A DNA stretch of 64,000 nt, from assembly GCF_000316575.1 (NCBI RefSeq), contig NC_019682.1, forward strand, positions 4,338,001 to 4,402,000, read 5' to 3'. The translations under genes were made by a program, and so were the position numbers. The first letter of the stretch is position 1; every line of letters starts with the position of its first letter. This document shows positions 35,506-45,267 of the stretch, in pieces. The DNA comes from Calothrix sp. PCC 7507. Lineage in GTDB: Bacteria; Cyanobacteriota; Cyanobacteriia; Cyanobacteriales; Nostocaceae. The notes below the pieces were generated by a model that worked only from the letters and a program-made list of their open reading frames with translations, was not told where the DNA came from and searched no databases.

Positions 35506-36028
35506 CAGTTAATAAACAACAAATCCAGGAAGGTTATGTTGACAGGACTGAGATCAAAATGACCATCAAAGCCCATATCCTAAATGTATAACTTAACTAT
35601 TTAATTAGGGAAATACAATTAAGTTTGGCTATTCTAATACCAATCCAAATAATGTTTGCAAAACATGGATTACCTTGAAGGACTGGGTTTCCCCGCCCCT
35701 ACGATTTATCGGTTACATTATTTTGGCAAATTGGTATAATTTTTGTGATTAATCCTGAATTAATATTTTTGACATATGGGATAAATCCTGAGCTTTTAAG
35801 CATAATTATATTTAACCAGATTAATTACTAAAAGTATCGCCATTTTGGCTGCTAATTTTATGATTTTTACTATGAAAATGCCTGACATCTTTAACAAGGA
35901 CTCCACTTGCCACCTTCTGGGCTGCTATAAGCCAGAGAATCTATTCAATGCAGTGACGTACACAATTGTTTTGTTAGCACCTACCATCAATCCATTAATA
36001 TCCAATCAAAACAAAACACCCTAATGCA
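35506..36028. other. Gene-free region containing a 101-bp palindromic element
   Basis: At 35637-35737 lies an element with ends ATACCAAT (35637-35644) and ATTGGTAT (35730-35737), inner arms CCAAATAATGT and ACATTATTTTGG, and a core GGGTTTCCCCGCCCCTACG shared with other repeats in the window. The flanking sequence is AT-rich without a coding frame. Confidence 0.65.
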
Positions 36029-37387
36029 TTACTGTGTATGACTTTGAGACATAGCGATCGCCCCATCCGATAAGATTGCTTGTTGCAAAACATCAAAGTA
36101 TTGTTGAGATATAATCTTTGGTGTAAAGTGCGATCGCAAATATTGCCGGCCTGCTCTACCCATACTTTCACCTAATTGGCGATCGCTGTAGAGCAAGCGA
36201 ATAAATTCAGCCAGACCTTGACTGTCTCCATTATCAAATGTGCCGCCACAGTTGGCTTCTGCAATCAGTTGCCTCAGATATGAACGATGTGAACAAATCA
36301 CCGCTACTGGTCGTCCTGATGCTAAAGCTGAATACAGTTTGCTAGGTACAATTAAACTTTCTGTTGATGCATCTACACTCACAAGTGACAAATCACAAGC
36401 TGTGAGAGAATACGGTAGTACCTGCTTATCTTGATAAGGTAGAAATAAGAAGTTGCTCAAACCTAATTGATTTACCTCTTCAATCAGGTCATCGCGTTTT
36501 GCTCCACCACCAATACATACAAACTGAATCGGCTCATCTTGTAGTTGTTTCGCAGCTGCCAATATAGTGGTCATATCATGACATCTACCCATATTGCCGG
36601 AGTAGAGTACGGTGAACTTTTTCACTAGGTTATATTTCCAAGCAAACCAATTTTCTTGTTTGGCAATAGGCATAATCCATTCAGGATCTGCCCAACTTTG
36701 AATCACAGAAATTTTCTCAGCAATTTGGGGATAATTCGCTGCCACTTGCTGTTTCATCGCTGGACTCAGAACCACAATACCCTTAGCATTTAGCCAAATC
36801 TGTTGATTAATAGTTTGCCAGCATCGTGCTAGCCAATTCCGCTTAGAGATTACCCCTAAAGCGATCGCAATATCTGGATACAGGTCATAAAGTATGCAGA
36901 CATAGGGAAGTCGGAACAACAGATGAATTAAATAACCAATAACTGGCAAAAATGGGGGAGCAGTAGTTAGTAACAAGACATTGCTGCGCCGCCAAGCTCG
37001 CAGCATATACAGCGCAGCGCGTAAAGTATATAACACACCATTGACGGTTTTGCCGCGAATCCTTCCCGGCCAGAGTTGAGCAGTACGCGATCGCTGAATT
37101 CGCACACTACCTGAGTGTTCCACTGCTGGAGCTATAGGAGATTGAAACGCATATCCTGGTTGACTTGTAAACACCTCAATGTCTATGCCTTGTTGTCCTA
37201 AATATTTCACAAGTTCGTCAATTAACTGTCCCGTAGCAGCATAGTCTGGAGGAAAAAATTGGGTGATTACAGACAATTTGATAGATTGTTGAGTTTGTAG
37301 AGCATGTTTCTCTTTCACTTCTAACCGAGTAGAAATGGATTGAAACGTTTTTTGATTAATCCATTCATTAAGTCTCATCGGCTGCAT
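36029..37387 (-). CDS. Glycosyltransferase family 4, WcaI/WbuB-like
   Basis: The 452-residue GT-B protein has a 37-residue leader and then 'LSVITQFFPPDYAATGQLIDEL', the acceptor loop of the WcaI/WbuB subgroup. The middle has 'VCILYDLYPDIAIALGVI', and the donor half has 'FTVLYSGNMGRCHDMTTILAA' and 'VPSKLYSALASGRPVAVIC'. It may start the repeat unit's second sugar or act on the lipid-linked primer (inference). It is the first minus-strand gene of the island, with a long upstream region shared with the divergent wzc-like gene. Confidence 0.88.
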   Translation of the reverse strand: MQPMRLNEWINQKTFQSISTRLEVKEKHALQTQQSIKLSVITQFFPPDYAATGQLIDELVKYLGQQGIDIEVFTSQPGYAFQSPIAPAVEHSGSVRIQRSRTAQLWPGRIRGKTVNGVLYTLRAALYMLRAWRRSNVLLLTTAPPFLPVIGYLIHLLFRLPYVCILYDLYPDIAIALGVISKRNWLARCWQTINQQIWLNAKGIVVLSPAMKQQVAANYPQIAEKISVIQSWADPEWIMPIAKQENWFAWKYNLVKKFTVLYSGNMGRCHDMTTILAAAKQLQDEPIQFVCIGGGAKRDDLIEEVNQLGLSNFLFLPYQDKQVLPYSLTACDLSLVSVDASTESLIVPSKLYSALASGRPVAVICSHRSYLRQLIAEANCGGTFDNGDSQGLAEFIRLLYSDRQLGESMGRAGRQYLRSHFTPKIISQQYFDVLQQAILSDGAIAMSQSHTQ

Positions 37388-38996
37388 CCTACTATAAAAA
37401 TTTGATTTCAGAAGTTATTGAACTACTCAAACTATCAGCGCATCCCGTTTTCTCAGAAATACCCTTCTAGGATATTGCTACATGAACAAAGCCTACCTTT
37501 GCAGGCTTTGTTTGTATATTTTCAGGCTTTTAGCCTGATGGGCTATTTGCCAAAATGGGATGCACTACAAACTATTAGTTGCTATGAAAAGGCTGGTCAT
37601 GAGCGCATGTTCAAAGCTACTTAGAAGTAGTTTTTTCAGAGGTTCATTGTGTTTTAGCTGATGTATTAATCAACATGCGAAAATTATCTCAGGCTAACCA
37701 AAACAAAACATCTGTAAGCCTTTCTTGCAATACAGCTGATTAATAAAAATTTTCACTCATGCAATTTTGTAGGCGCGGTTTCTCTAGATTGGAAAATGCA
37801 CTAGACAAGGGAAATCGCTAGTAAGAACAGACAGTTCACACCACAAGCTACTCTACAGGTTTCCAAACGGCATTAACCACGACTTTGAACTACATCCACA
37901 CAGAAGTGTCGGAGTATCTGAGTGAATTGAATTTGAGATATCGTTGCAGGACGGAACTGGATTGATTTTTTAACTACATGTATTTTTTACTAGAATACTA
38001 AGTTTTAAATTTCTGCTTACATGTAATTTTCTCTTAGAATACCATGTTTCAATTTAACTTGGATACTTTATGGAAAATTTATGTAATAAATATTTCCTTA
38101 AACAAATTCTTTATAAAGAGATGATTTTGTTTTAGCAAAAAGTAATTACCAGAAAACAATGATACTTTTAGTATCTGATAATATTACTTAGTTAAGTATA
38201 TTGATTAAATGTAAATATTATTCCTAAAGCTTGTGTTTAGCCTTTGATGGTAGTGGCAATGACAAAAATAATAATCAGTCATATCCGACGTAAGTATACC
38301 TGGGAAATTGATTATTCTCTCATACTCAGTTTTCTTCTATCTATGGAAATAGAAGCAGTCAAATTCGTGTCTATACCCTGATTGTCTTCTATCCCAAGCA
38401 ATAAAAAAGTAAAAATTTAATTAAATAAACTTATCGATATCTGAACGAATAGCTGGGTAAATATCAAAAATATTTATTTAATTTAAATACCTAATTAATA
38501 AATAGAGACCTGAGTATTTTAGTTTTATTTTCTTCTATCCAGTGGCATAGATAAATCTCAAAATAATTGATGTGATGATATGTCTTTATCGAGCATGATA
38601 ATGATTTATCAAATAAAAATATTGGCTTCTATCTAAAGAATGAAGTATTTAAAGTCATAGTTACTAGCAGTTTACTGTAGGCTATGTTTAAGGATGAATT
38701 ACACGGGAGCATCCCACTTTTTTAAATGCTCCGTCATTGCGAGCATAACGAAGTGAAGCGTTCGCGGAGCGTGTCGCAGACAAGCAATCGCAAGATTTTC
38801 CACTCATAACAAGTCTATGCGATTGCTTCGTCGTTCCTCCTCGCAATGACATTTTGGTTTTTCTCCTTCTGCATAATAAAAACTGGGATGCACCCGAATT
38901 ACACTATGTCTACTGATAGATTTACTGGAAGCAATCAGCAAAATCGACCATTTTTAATTTAGATGCGGTTAACACTCTAGAAAAGCACATCAAATT
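37388..38996. other. 1.6-kb gene-free region between divergent polysaccharide genes
   Basis: No frame here shows convincing coding character. It contains a 9-bp-stem hairpin (ACAAAGCCT/AGGCTTTGT, 37486-37511), a 7-bp one (TCAGGCT/AGCCTGA, 37522-37538), very AT-rich DNA at 37980-38700, four copies of CTTCTATC (38334, 38386, 38532, 38626) and a palindromic element at 38705-38894. It should hold the promoters of both the WcaI-like and wzc-like genes. Confidence 0.6.
38705..38894. repeat. MITE-like element, GGGAGCATCCCACT ... ACTGGGATGCACCC
   Basis: Imperfect terminal inverted repeats GGGAGCATCCCACT (38705-38718) and the near complement at 38881-38894 enclose palindromic sequence with GTCATTGCGAGC, GCAATCGCAAGATTTTCC and GCGATTGCTTCGTCGTTCC. 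A shorter relative lies at 60655-60758. Non-coding and about 100 bp upstream of the wzc-like start. Confidence 0.75.
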
Positions 38997-41165
38997 ATGG
39001 AGAATAATTCCTCACAGTTTGCAAATTCTGATCAGAAGAGAAATGCTTTATCTCAATATCTACAGACACAATTTTTTCCGGTGTCTGAAGAACCAGGAAA
39101 TGATTGGAATTTTCAGGAATTTCTGAGTATTGTACGACGGCGATCGCTAGTAATTTCCGGGGTAGCTACTGTTGTAATGATTACTTTTTTAGTCGGGATG
39201 AAGCTCAACCAAAAAGCACCAGAATATAAAGGGAGTTTTCGGTTGTTAGTGGAACCTGTAAACGAAGACACGAAAGTTTTAGAAATAGTTAAAGACCCTA
39301 ATATAGGACAGATTACTAGCCTAGATTATGAAAGTCAAATACAGGTGCTTAAGAGTCCAGAAATGATGGGGAGTATTATTAAAAGGTTGCAAGCTTATTA
39401 TCCAGACATAACTTATGATTCTCTGAACAAATATTTAACTATTATTCGGCTAGATGAAACCAAGATTATAGAAGTCAGTTATCGAAGTCAAAATCCTCAT
39501 AAGATTAAATTCGTCCTAGATAGAATTGCTCAGGATTACATCAAATACAGTTCTGAAAAACGACAAACAAAATTGACTCAGGGAATTAAGTTTGTTGAAA
39601 AACAACTGCCATTAATACAGAATCGAGTTGATAGGATTCAACAAGAATTACAAATTTTTCGCCAAAAATATGATTTTATTGACCCAGAAACCCAGGCATC
39701 ACAAATTACTGTTCAAGTTAGTTCATTATCTGAACAAAGACAAAAAATTGACCGGGAGTTAGCACAAGCTCGTAGTAATTTGGCTATTCTACAAGAAAAA
39801 GATGGTGAGAAAGCAGCACTAAATAATGCTGTGTTATATCAGCAGTTATTAATTCAAATACGCCAATTAGATGCTCAGATTGCTACCGAATCAACTCGTT
39901 TACAGGAAGAAAATCCTAGCATTCAAATATTACAGGAGAAACGAAAAAGTTTATTACTATTGCTTAACCAAGAAGCAAAGCGTTTTTTAGATGTGAAATT
40001 TGCCGAGTTACTAACTCAGGTACAAACTCTAGAAGTGCAGAGTCAAGAAATAGCTAAAGTAGAACAAAAACTTGAAGAAAAACGTAAACAACTGCCAATC
40101 CTAGCACGGCAATACACAGAACTACAGCGAAAATTTCAAATTAGTACTGAAAGCTTAAATCGGTTTCTATCCACTCGCGAAAACCTCCAAATTCAAATAT
40201 CACAAACAAAACTTGGTTGGCAGTTAATTCAGGCACCAAATCAGCCTCAAAAACCCGTAGTTATTGCAGATGTTAGACGTAATCTATTAGTAGGATTAGG
40301 TATGAGTTTAGCTAGCGGAATTGGTATAGCCTTACTGATGGAAAAGTTTGATAAGACATACCACAATATCCATGCTTTGAAAGAGAATATCAAGTTACCG
40401 TTGTTAGGAAATATTCCCTTTGAACAGCAAGTTCAAAATAGTCAACGCCAAACTTCCAATCCAATAATACCTGCTGTTAGAGTACCTGATCCATTACCAG
40501 CAGGCGTTTCTGCGCTGAGTGTCATCCCCAATGAAGACTACAGCAACTACTCAGCACAATTTTTAGAAGCTTTACGGGTATTGTGTACTAATATTCAACT
40601 ACTCAATTGCGATCGCCCAATTCACTCTATAATTACAGCTTCCGCTATGCCTGGCGATGGTAAGTCTACAATTGCCTTCCATCTGGCGCAAATAGCTACG
40701 GCAATGGGACAGCGAGTGCTACTGGTGGATGCCAATCTACGTCAACCTGTAATCCACACCTTATCAGATTTAAATAACCTGTGGGGACTGAGTAATTTAA
40801 TTTCTAGCAACTTGCCAATTGGGGAAGTGATTCAGCAATTACCTTCTATGAATCAATTATCTGTGATTACTGCAGGCGCTATACCATTAGACCCAACAAA
40901 GTTGCTTTCTTCAGACAAAATGAAGCAATTGATGGCAGATTTTCATGACACCTTTGACTTGGTAATTTATGATGTTCCCCCCTTGCTGAAACTCGCTGAT
41001 GCTAATCTGCTAGCACCCCATACTGATGGTATTTTGCTAGTAGTAAGAATTGATCAAACAAACTCTTCGATAGTACAGCGAACTTTGGATAATCTCACAA
41101 TTTCTCCCGTGAACGTCTTAGGTGTTGTTGGCAATGGTCAAAAGAGCAATGTCAGTGATTATTAA
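38997..41165 (+). CDS. Wzc-like polysaccharide co-polymerase with tyrosine autokinase domain
   Basis: The 722-residue protein has an N-terminal Wzz domain with TM1 at about residues 51-68, a long coiled-coil periplasmic part (about 185-400), the 'PNQPQKPV' motif before TM2 (430-447), and a cytosolic BY-kinase domain with Walker A 'PGDGKST' (552-558), Walker A' 'LLVDANLRQP' (575-584) and Walker B 'LVIYDVPP' (655-662). It controls chain length and export of polysaccharides and forms a ring in the inner membrane. The usual C-terminal tyrosine cluster is reduced to a single Tyr722, the last residue. It is divergent from the island, with its own upstream region. Confidence 0.92.
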   Translation: MENNSSQFANSDQKRNALSQYLQTQFFPVSEEPGNDWNFQEFLSIVRRRSLVISGVATVVMITFLVGMKLNQKAPEYKGSFRLLVEPVNEDTKVLEIVKDPNIGQITSLDYESQIQVLKSPEMMGSIIKRLQAYYPDITYDSLNKYLTIIRLDETKIIEVSYRSQNPHKIKFVLDRIAQDYIKYSSEKRQTKLTQGIKFVEKQLPLIQNRVDRIQQELQIFRQKYDFIDPETQASQITVQVSSLSEQRQKIDRELAQARSNLAILQEKDGEKAALNNAVLYQQLLIQIRQLDAQIATESTRLQEENPSIQILQEKRKSLLLLLNQEAKRFLDVKFAELLTQVQTLEVQSQEIAKVEQKLEEKRKQLPILARQYTELQRKFQISTESLNRFLSTRENLQIQISQTKLGWQLIQAPNQPQKPVVIADVRRNLLVGLGMSLASGIGIALLMEKFDKTYHNIHALKENIKLPLLGNIPFEQQVQNSQRQTSNPIIPAVRVPDPLPAGVSALSVIPNEDYSNYSAQFLEALRVLCTNIQLLNCDRPIHSIITASAMPGDGKSTIAFHLAQIATAMGQRVLLVDANLRQPVIHTLSDLNNLWGLSNLISSNLPIGEVIQQLPSMNQLSVITAGAIPLDPTKLLSSDKMKQLMADFHDTFDLVIYDVPPLLKLADANLLAPHTDGILLVVRIDQTNSSIVQRTLDNLTISPVNVLGVVGNGQKSNVSDY

Positions 41166-41222
41166 TTGTTGACTGTTGACCAATAGTTTTTTTGGTCGCT
41201 TTCCTACAATTTTAGTTCATTT

Positions 41223-41432
41223 TTAATCTTTTTCTGACAAAAATTTATTAGTACTCACGATGACGAAAATTAACAGCATTAGCTGAATTTGCCAAGGCGC
41301 TAAGACCAAACTAAAAACCAGGCAGACAATTGCAAATACGCCAGCAATGTACGCTATTTCGTCATTAGATTTCCTAACGAAATAGCCCGTTATTAAACCT
41401 GTAAAAAGCGTAACCAAAAAAAACAAAGGCAT
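41223..41432 (-). CDS. Small membrane protein, 69 residues
   Basis: The protein is almost entirely hydrophobic with three likely helices: 'LFFLVTLFTGLITGYFV', 'IAYIAGVFAIVCLVFSLVL' and 'IQLMLLIFVIV'. No family is recognised. It converges on the wzc-like gene; a 6-bp hairpin (GACCAA/TTGGTC, about 41178-41198) with a T-run between arms lies in the gap. The 228-bp gap on its other side, before tex, holds no gene. Confidence 0.6.
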   Translation of the reverse strand: MPLFFLVTLFTGLITGYFVRKSNDEIAYIAGVFAIVCLVFSLVLAPWQIQLMLLIFVIVSTNKFLSEKD

Positions 41433-41660
41433 GTCTACAAACCTCTGAAATCAAAGGTAGAAAGTTGATATAAGGGGATTAAAATTGTGGTTAATTTTGT
41501 ATTAAATCAGAATTCGGCCACAATTCGCTATATAAAATAGCAGCGTAGAGAGTGGAGATTTCGCAACCATCTGGTACATTAGCTTAACACCATATGCTAG
41601 CAATGGGATAACCATCTAGCATACTACCTTGAGAAGTAGTTTTTTCAACTTAGATCCCCA

Positions 41661-43820
41661 ATGCTGAACATTCCTCAACTACTGGCAACTGAACTAAACC
41701 TCAAACCCTATCAGGTGCAAAATGCGCTGGAACTTTTTGCGGAGGGTGCGACGATTCCGTTTATTGCACGTTACCGCAAAGAGCGCACTGAGGAGATGAA
41801 TGAAGTCCAACTGCGTGATTTAGCAGATAGGTATAACTACTTAAATGAATTGGAGGAACGGAAAGTAGTAATTTTAAATGCGATCGCCACACAAGGTAAA
41901 CTCACTGATGAACTCCAAGCAAAAATCGCATCCTGTTTACAAAAAACTGAGCTTGAGGATTTATACTTACCTTACAAAACTAAGCGTCGCACCCGCGCTA
42001 CTATCGCCAGAGAGAAAGGATTAGAACCTCTAGCGGAGTTCATCAAATCACTGAATGTTAAGAATTATGTATCAGCTTCCCTGGACGTAGAAGCAGCGAA
42101 ATATGTTTCTGAAGAAAAGGCAGTGAAGACACCAGAAGAAGCACTCAAAGGTGCTGCTGATATTTTAGCGGAAGAAGTAGCAGAAAAAGCTGAGTTACGG
42201 GCATATATCCGCGACTACCTGCTAGAGTCTGGAATATTTGTTTCCCGCATCAAAGGTGATCATCCTGAAGGTACAACAAAATTTGAAATGTACCGCAACT
42301 ATCAGATTCGCGTGAAAAATATTGCACCCCACAATATATTGGCGTTGTGTCGGGGTGAAACTGAGGGAGTATTGAATTTTGAAATTACCTTTGATGAGGA
42401 TGTAGTACTTTCCTATCTGGAGTCGCAGGAAATTAAAACAAAAGTCCGATCAATTCGTGATTTTTATCAGGCGATGCTAAAAGATGCTTTTAATCGTTTG
42501 ATGAAAGCTTCTCTCATGGGAGAAGTAATTTCCCTTAAGAAAACCTACGCTGATATTGAGTCAATTAAAACCTTTGAAACTAACCTTAGAGAGTTGCTAC
42601 TATCTGCACCAGCGGGGATGAAACCTACTCTAGCAATAGATCCGGGGTTTAGAACTGGGTGTAAAGTCGCAGTACTCGATCAGACTGGGAAATTTTTGGA
42701 ATATCAAGCCGTGTTCCCCCATCAAGCAGCAGAACAACGCAATAAAGCTGCACAAACTATCAAAAAAATGATTGAAAATTACCAGGTTGAGTTAATAGCA
42801 ATTGGTAACGGGACAGCTTCCCGTGAGACAGAAGAGTTTGTCTCTCAAATTTTGCAAGCTATGGAACGTCAACCAATTAAAGTGATGGTAAATGAATCTG
42901 GCGCATCTATATATTCTGCCAGTAAAGTAGCATTAGAAGAGTTTCCTGATTTAGATATTACCGTGCGCGGTGCTATTAGTATTGGTCGCCGTTTGCAAGA
43001 TCCTCTAGCGGAACTGGTGAAAATCGATCCCAAGTCGATTGGCGTGGGACAATATCAGCACGACGTTGATCAGAAGTTGTTGAAAAAGAAGTTGGATGAA
43101 ACTGTCGAAAGCTGCGTTAATTATGTGGGTGTAGACTTAAACACAGCTTCTAAAGAACTGCTGACTTTTGTTTCGGGTATTACAGCCTCAGTCGCCAATA
43201 ATATTGTCACCTATCGCAATGAACATGGAGTCTTTAAAAATCGTCGTCAACTTTTGAAGGTGCCAAAGTTAGGCCCAAAAGCCTTTGAACAAGCTGCGGG
43301 ATTTCTGCGGATTCGCAACGGAGAGAATCCTTTGGATAATACAGCAGTGCATCCAGAGAGTTATTCACTAGTAGAGGCGATCGCATCTGATCTCAATGTA
43401 TCCTTAAATCAGGTGACTCAAATTGCCGAAAAACTCCAAAAAACCAACCTCAAGAAATATGTCACCGATACCGTAGGCGAACCAACACTCCGCGATATCC
43501 TCAGTGAATTAGAAAAGCCAGGAAGAGATCCTCGTGCTGAATTTAAGTATGCCAGTTTCAAAGAGGGGGTTACAGAAATTAAGGATTTACAGGTAGGAAT
43601 GGAACTAGAAGGTATGGTGACAAATGTTGCTAACTTTGGCGCATTTGTTGATATTGGCGTACATCAGGATGGCTTGGTGCATATCTCTCAACTGGCTGAT
43701 AGATTCGTAGATGATCCCAAGAAAATTGTCAAAGTGGGACAAGTTGTGAAGGTAAAAGTGTTAGAAGTTAATGAGAAACTCAAGCGGATTAGTTTATCGA
43801 TGAAAGCAGTAAACCAATAA
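41661..43820 (+). CDS. tex: Tex family RNA-binding transcription-associated protein
   Basis: The 719-residue protein has all Tex parts in order: the N-terminal helical region with 'ATIPFIARYRKERTEEMNEVQLRDL', a YqgF/RNase H-like domain with 'LAIDPGFRTGCKVAVLD' near residue 327, helix-hairpin-helix repeats ('SGITASVANNIVTYRN', 'LLKVPKLGPKAFEQAAGF'), and a C-terminal S1 domain ('GMELEGMVTNVANFGAFVDIGVHQDG'). Tex binds RNA and acts near RNA polymerase; relatives resemble eukaryotic Spt6. Full length and intact. A 7-bp hairpin (TTGTTCA/TGAACAA) follows the stop. Confidence 0.96.
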   Translation: MLNIPQLLATELNLKPYQVQNALELFAEGATIPFIARYRKERTEEMNEVQLRDLADRYNYLNELEERKVVILNAIATQGKLTDELQAKIASCLQKTELEDLYLPYKTKRRTRATIAREKGLEPLAEFIKSLNVKNYVSASLDVEAAKYVSEEKAVKTPEEALKGAADILAEEVAEKAELRAYIRDYLLESGIFVSRIKGDHPEGTTKFEMYRNYQIRVKNIAPHNILALCRGETEGVLNFEITFDEDVVLSYLESQEIKTKVRSIRDFYQAMLKDAFNRLMKASLMGEVISLKKTYADIESIKTFETNLRELLLSAPAGMKPTLAIDPGFRTGCKVAVLDQTGKFLEYQAVFPHQAAEQRNKAAQTIKKMIENYQVELIAIGNGTASRETEEFVSQILQAMERQPIKVMVNESGASIYSASKVALEEFPDLDITVRGAISIGRRLQDPLAELVKIDPKSIGVGQYQHDVDQKLLKKKLDETVESCVNYVGVDLNTASKELLTFVSGITASVANNIVTYRNEHGVFKNRRQLLKVPKLGPKAFEQAAGFLRIRNGENPLDNTAVHPESYSLVEAIASDLNVSLNQVTQIAEKLQKTNLKKYVTDTVGEPTLRDILSELEKPGRDPRAEFKYASFKEGVTEIKDLQVGMELEGMVTNVANFGAFVDIGVHQDGLVHISQLADRFVDDPKKIVKVGQVVKVKVLEVNEKLKRISLSMKAVNQ

Positions 43821-43852
43821 CTTGTTCATCTAAAAATCGTGAACAATCTTAC

Positions 43853-43940
43853 AGCAGTTTTCAGATAAGTGAGGTACAGTTTTAAATCGCAAGATCTGTA
43901 GGGGCGCGGGGTTTCCCCGCCCTCGATATCGTACACTGGA
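43853..43940. repeat. Palindromic element with GGGGTTTCCCCGCCC core
   Basis: Shares GTGAGGTAC and TTTTAAATCGCAAG with the element at 11341-11430, and the GGGGTTTCCCCGCCC core with others in the window. It lies between tex and the ferredoxin gene and could act as a spacer or weak terminator. Confidence 0.65.
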
Positions 43941-43984
43941 TTGTGAAAGCACCTCAAAGAGGGAATAAATATAGGTAAGAGCAA

Positions 43985-44308
43985 ATGACAGTTTATCAAG
44001 TTCGACTGATCAATCCAGCAATTGAGTTAGATCGCACTATTCAAGTACCAGATGATCAATATATTCTCGACATTGCCGAAGACGTTGGTATTCGCCTACC
44101 ATCTGGGTGTAAACAAGGTGAATGTTCTGCTTGTGTAGCCAAACTTGTCAGCGGTGAAGTTGATCAAAGTGAGCAAAAATTTCTGCGTCCCCAAGAAATA
44201 CAAGCTAGTTATGTTGTTACTTGTGTAAGTTACCCCTTGTCTGACTGCACTTTAGAAACTCATCAAGAACAAGTTTTATATAAAACCTCGCTTTACTATC
44301 AACAGTAA
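43985..44308 (+). CDS. Plant-type 2Fe-2S ferredoxin
   Basis: The 107-residue protein carries the exact 2Fe-2S cysteine spacing C-x4-C-x2-C-x29-C: C42, C47, C50 and C80 ('LPSGCKQGECSACVAKL' and 'YVVTCVSYP'). It is longer at both ends than the main photosynthetic ferredoxin, and its loop has QGE in place of the usual RAGA-type sequence, so it is a divergent paralogue, not PetF1. It should carry single electrons to an unidentified partner. It stands alone after a dispersed repeat. Confidence 0.92.
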   Translation: MTVYQVRLINPAIELDRTIQVPDDQYILDIAEDVGIRLPSGCKQGECSACVAKLVSGEVDQSEQKFLRPQEIQASYVVTCVSYPLSDCTLETHQEQVLYKTSLYYQQ

Positions 44309-44379
44309 ACGCTGTGGTAAATAAGTCGGCAAGAATAAACTCAGATATGTTAAAAAATCTAAATATGCCTAAAACCCTT

Positions 44380-44534
44380 AGAGGATGTTTGTAAAGTCCG
44401 AGAAGGTATAATTTTGTCATTCAGACTAGAGCGTAGCGTAAGGAAGAATCTAGGTTTTGGGCGCATACTGAGATGTTGAACGCAGCCTAGCGGAGTGAAA
44501 TATGACATGGAAAGACCCTTTTAAAACATCCTCT
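44380..44534. repeat. MITE-like palindromic element
   Basis: AGAGGATGTTT at 44380-44390 and AAACATCCTCT at 44524-44534 are an 11-bp perfect inverted repeat enclosing about 133 bp of non-coding sequence. It occupies most of the 44309-44724 gap between the ferredoxin and phage-holin-like genes; the remainder is AT-rich and without a gene. Confidence 0.7.
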
Positions 44535-44724
44535 TACAAATGACTAATGACAAATGATAAACCCTGCCAGTTAGTTTTATTCGCACCGCCTTACTTAAAA
44601 CAATCTACCCAGTGGTAGAAGCTGGATCTATCTTGTAAGAGATGTTGAAGTCGAGCAAATTGTTAAAGATGGTATCAGGAGTTTCAAACAAACCATCCAT
44701 CTCTAACTTTTTTAGGTGAAAACC

Positions 44725-45126
44725 ATGTGGACAATGTTCTTTACTGCGCTCGCTACAGCTTTAAGCTTACTGATTGTCGATTTAGTCGTTCCCGGCGTTA
44801 ATATCGCTAATTTCCCTGCAGCTTTGATTGCTGCTTTAGTGATTGGACTAATTAACGGTTCAGTTAAGCCAGTTCTCGCCACTCTTTCTCTACCTCTTAA
44901 CTTTCTCACATTGGGAGCATTTTCCCTCGTGATCAACGGTTTATGTTTCTGGTTAGCAGCAGTACTGGTTCCTGGGTTCTCAGTTCACGGAATAATCGCT
45001 TTTCTTCTCGGTCCAGTGATTCTATCTTTCGCTAACACCTTCATCAACAAATACTTCGCCGAGAAAAATCTTATTCTCAACAGCAGTGGCGATATCAAAA
45101 CCTCAGGTGAATTACCTTCTAGATAA
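44725..45126 (+). CDS. Phage holin family 4 / YvlD-like membrane protein
   Basis: The 133-residue protein has four hydrophobic segments: 'FFTALATALSLLIVDLVVPG', 'ALIAALVIGLIN', 'LTLGAFSLVINGLCFWLAAVLVPGF' and 'IIAFLLGPVILSFANTFINKYF'. The order and the 'LIVDLVVPGVNIANFPAALIAALVIGLIN' loop match the Phage_holin_4_2 family, which despite the name is widespread in bacterial chromosomes with unknown role. ATG at 44725 has AGGTG 7 bases upstream and is preferred to a GTG three codons earlier. A short polar tail follows the last helix. Confidence 0.85.
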   Translation: MWTMFFTALATALSLLIVDLVVPGVNIANFPAALIAALVIGLINGSVKPVLATLSLPLNFLTLGAFSLVINGLCFWLAAVLVPGFSVHGIIAFLLGPVILSFANTFINKYFAEKNLILNSSGDIKTSGELPSR

Positions 45127-45267
45127 GTATCAGTGGGAGTAGAAGTGTGAATGAGTTTCTACCCCCTAATATCTCCGAATTAAGATAATTTATTAGGCAG
45201 ATTTTCTAATTCGGCATCTGCAAAAGAATGTAACCCAATAAAATCACATAACTGTAGTACCAAAATC

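Noticed and set aside
37418-37624. 68-codon plus-strand frame after the WcaI-like gene
   Set aside because: It runs through two hairpins and shows no domain or ribosome binding site.
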